The translations under genes were made by a program, and so were the position numbers. The notes beneath the pieces are model-generated. The model searched no databases, was not told the origin of the DNA, and saw only the letters and a list, made by a program, of their open reading frames with translations. From positions 1 through 23,119 of the forward strand of contig JAGHSP010000341.1 of assembly GCA_018065815.1 (NCBI GenBank): a DNA stretch of 23,119 bases, written 5' to 3'. Position 1 is the first letter of the stretch; every line of letters begins with the position of its first letter. This stretch comes from Candidatus Sodaliphilus limicaballi. Lineage in GTDB: Bacteria; Bacteroidota; Bacteroidia; Bacteroidales; Muribaculaceae. Shown one piece after another: positions 21,775 to 23,119 of the stretch.

Positions 21775-22879
21775 AGAACGCTCCGGCTTTATAGATTTTC
21801 TCAATATTGTGAGCTTCCCTCAGTTCCTTCTCAGTACACTTGGGCAATGGTAGAATCTTACGGCTGTTCATCAGGAAATAGCAGTCCGGGCGCATCAAAT
21901 CGTTACTCATGATTGAAGTGTTGTGAGTCGTGACAATGAATTGTACTCCCGTCTCTTTCAGCTTATTGATAACCAACCTCGACAGCTCGTGATGGTAGAA
22001 AGCGTCAAACTCGTCGATGAATACAAACGAGACACCACCACGCAGCATCTGTAAGTACCAGCAATAGAAAAGCATCAGAGCGCTGGTTCCTGTTGACATG
22101 ATTTCCGGGAATCGGATTTTCTTCTCCCCAAAAACAAAAGCTAAGACCTTTTCCCCCATCACGTCAACCACATCCAGACGACATTTCACATTGGCTTCGT
22201 TCAGGAAAGTTTCAAAGTCGCTAACCTTCCCCTGCTCAATAATGTCCTTTTCCAAGGTGCCAGTCTTAGCATCCAGTCCAATGTACGTCCTGTCCTCCAA
22301 AGAACGGAAGAACAACATGTGTTCCACAAACGAAAAAAAATCAGCAAACGTGCGATTATCTTCATTATCGGCCAACGTTGAGTTATTCTTAATATATTTC
22401 AAGACAGACAACTGGCCATCCTTTATTTCCTTGTTCAGATTCTCCGTACCTTTCAGGTGACAGGTGAATTTCGTGTTTCCACCAGTTCTGTCGAATTCAA
22501 TCAGTTCCCTCTCGCCAATCGAAAAACTCTCCGAAACCAGCGTCCGATAGTCGTTTTTTGAATATGTGTATTTCACCACCTTTCCACCAATCAGAAATTC
22601 ATATTCAAACCTTGCAGTATCGTCACCCGTTTCTGCATTAATATAATGCTTATACGGAAACTCCCAGCGAGCCTTGTCGGTCAGGTGCTCAATAATGTCG
22701 AGGATTGCCCAGCCCAGGTTTGACTTGCCCGAGCCATTATAGCCATAAATCATAGCATTGTTCACTATACCGTTCTTTACACATTCGGGATTGAACGTGT
22801 ATGCCTTGGCAGAAGCCAAATCGAAAGAGAAATCTTCCTTGAAGCACTTGAAATTTGAAACCTTGAACCTTCTAAGCAT
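21764..22879 (-). CDS. AAA/ABC-type ATPase, RloA/AbiLi-like (COG1106 type)
   Basis: 371 residues. ABC-class ATPase elements: Walker A GYNGSGKSN (K52), an ABC signature-like segment MSTGTSALMLFYCW (261-274), Walker B FVFIDEFDAF (D289, E290), and an H-loop VTTHNTSIMSN (H319). The start MLRRFKVSNFKCFKED and the ending IEKIYKAGAFYVG are typical of COG1106 ATPases, in which the ATPase domain is interrupted by a helical/beta middle part (about 60-255 here). Such proteins are sensors or motors in defence pairs such as AbiL, RloAB and PARIS. The TOPRIM-like gene overlaps its 3' end by 11 nt, so the two are coupled. The DNA (about 40-45% GC by eye) is AT-richer than most of the window, consistent with horizontal transfer. 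Confidence 0.88.
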   Translation of the reverse strand: MLRRFKVSNFKCFKEDFSFDLASAKAYTFNPECVKNGIVNNAMIYGYNGSGKSNLGWAILDIIEHLTDKARWEFPYKHYINAETGDDTARFEYEFLIGGKVVKYTYSKNDYRTLVSESFSIGERELIEFDRTGGNTKFTCHLKGTENLNKEIKDGQLSVLKYIKNNSTLADNEDNRTFADFFSFVEHMLFFRSLEDRTYIGLDAKTGTLEKDIIEQGKVSDFETFLNEANVKCRLDVVDVMGEKVLAFVFGEKKIRFPEIMSTGTSALMLFYCWYLQMLRGGVSFVFIDEFDAFYHHELSRLVINKLKETGVQFIVTTHNTSIMSNDLMRPDCYFLMNSRKILPLPKCTEKELREAHNIEKIYKAGAFYVG

Positions 22880-22904
22880 AATAACTTACTTATTGATGAC
22901 GGTG

Positions 22905-22912
22905 CAAAGATA
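22905..22912 (-). promoter_or_regulatory. -7 promoter element of the ATPase/TOPRIM unit
   Basis: TATCTTTG on the minus strand, 25 nt before the ATPase start codon. The position expected for the -33 box (about 22932-22937) lies inside the inverted repeat 22927-22949 and has no TTTG. Confidence 0.7.
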
Positions 22913-22926
22913 CAAATAAATACCAA

Positions 22927-22949
22927 TATCCGTAGTTTTTTTACGGATA
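22927..22949. promoter_or_regulatory. Inverted repeat over the -33 region (possible operator)
   Basis: TATCCGT (22927-22933) and ACGGATA (22943-22949) are a perfect 7-bp inverted repeat with a 9-nt A/T-rich spacer. It spans the expected -33 region of the ATPase promoter. In the minus direction it is not followed by a T-run, so it is less like a terminator for the preceding gene than like a repressor site. Confidence 0.45.
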
Positions 22950-23050
22950 AAATGCAAGAATAGGGCAAAATTTAATATTTTTTGTGGGTATCGAAGACTT
23001 TTAGCGTAGAAATTTTACAAACTATCTGCTCCCCCACCTGTTAGTCTGTC

Positions 23051-23119
23051 TTACTTGTTGCGTACTGGACGCACAGATGCTCCCAATGAACGGATATTTG
23101 GACTCAATTCGAGACGACT
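23051..23119 (-). CDS. 3' end of a gene entering from the right edge
   Basis: A frame open from the window edge to TAA at 23051 encodes 22 residues ending GASVRPVRNK. The ending S-V-R-P-V-R is typical of the last strand of FISUMP/C-type-lectin-like (fibrobacter major paralogous domain) exported proteins of Bacteroidetes, but 22 residues are too few to be sure. It is separated from the ATPase promoter by about 100 nt with no other gene seen. Confidence 0.45.
   Translation of the reverse strand, partial: SRLELSPNIRSLGASVRPVRNK

Noticed and set aside
21764..22879. Calling the pair PARIS (AriA/AriB) or Gabija outright
   Set aside because: The ATPase type fits several systems, and the partner shows RloB-like motifs plus cysteines rather than a clear DUF4435; a GajA-type fusion of ATPase and TOPRIM is absent.
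22880..23050. A further gene between the ATPase and the edge fragment
   Set aside because: Only promoter elements and AT-rich sequence are seen; no frame of useful length has a start.

Overview
The window looks like Bacteroidales chromosome, most plausibly a Muribaculaceae- or Prevotella-like gut commensal. This rests on promoters of the Bacteroidetes type (TTTG about 19-20 nt before TAnnTTTG, as at 19106-19136 and 13185-13216), scarce Shine-Dalgarno sites, families common in this order (long QueA, TIGR02757, WG-repeat lipoprotein, BspA-like LRR, Rpn with EGRA repeats, GH125), and many exported esterases and glycosidases. No tRNA, rRNA, CRISPR array, insertion sequence or prophage was seen.

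Layout. (1) 123-2604, plus strand: a QueA-type tRNA-queuosine enzyme, then an exported low-complexity Arg/Asn-rich repeat protein. (2) 2605-2950: an intergenic stretch with a strong terminator stem and three consecutive perfect hairpins; one loop can pair with another stem. (3) 2951-10462, minus strand: eight closely spaced or overlapping genes, transcribed in the order LRR protein, tadA, two tandem esterases, GYF-domain membrane protein (split by an in-frame amber codon), type I asparaginase, TIGR04076 protein, lysA. (4) 10665-13143, plus strand: RsmI-like methyltransferase, metallo-beta-lactamase-fold hydrolase and TIGR02757 protein, with short gaps or overlaps. (5) 13245-14192: a lone Rpn/PD-(D/E)XK gene with its own promoter and a 12-bp tandem repeat. 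(6) 14303-20537, minus strand: DUF3298-like anchored protein, SGNH hydrolase and GH125 alpha-mannosidase as one set; then a WG-repeat lipoprotein and an esterase with a beta-propeller-like tail, each with its own promoter.

(7) 20763-22879, minus strand: an AT-richer island with an ABC/RloA-type ATPase gene overlapping a TOPRIM/RloB-like gene that carries a four-cysteine insert. It has its own promoter with an inverted repeat over the -33 region, an orphan dockerin fragment downstream, and a strong terminator at the end. This two-gene cassette is the best candidate for an uncharacterised system, probably phage defence. A partial gene runs off the right edge (23051-23119).

How the genes work together: regions 3 and 6 combine housekeeping functions (lysine synthesis, tRNA wobble editing, asparagine breakdown) with envelope and glycan functions (deacylating esterases, SGNH hydrolase, alpha-1,6-mannosidase), as expected of a host-glycan forager. 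All functional calls come from recognising motifs by eye; no database search was run.
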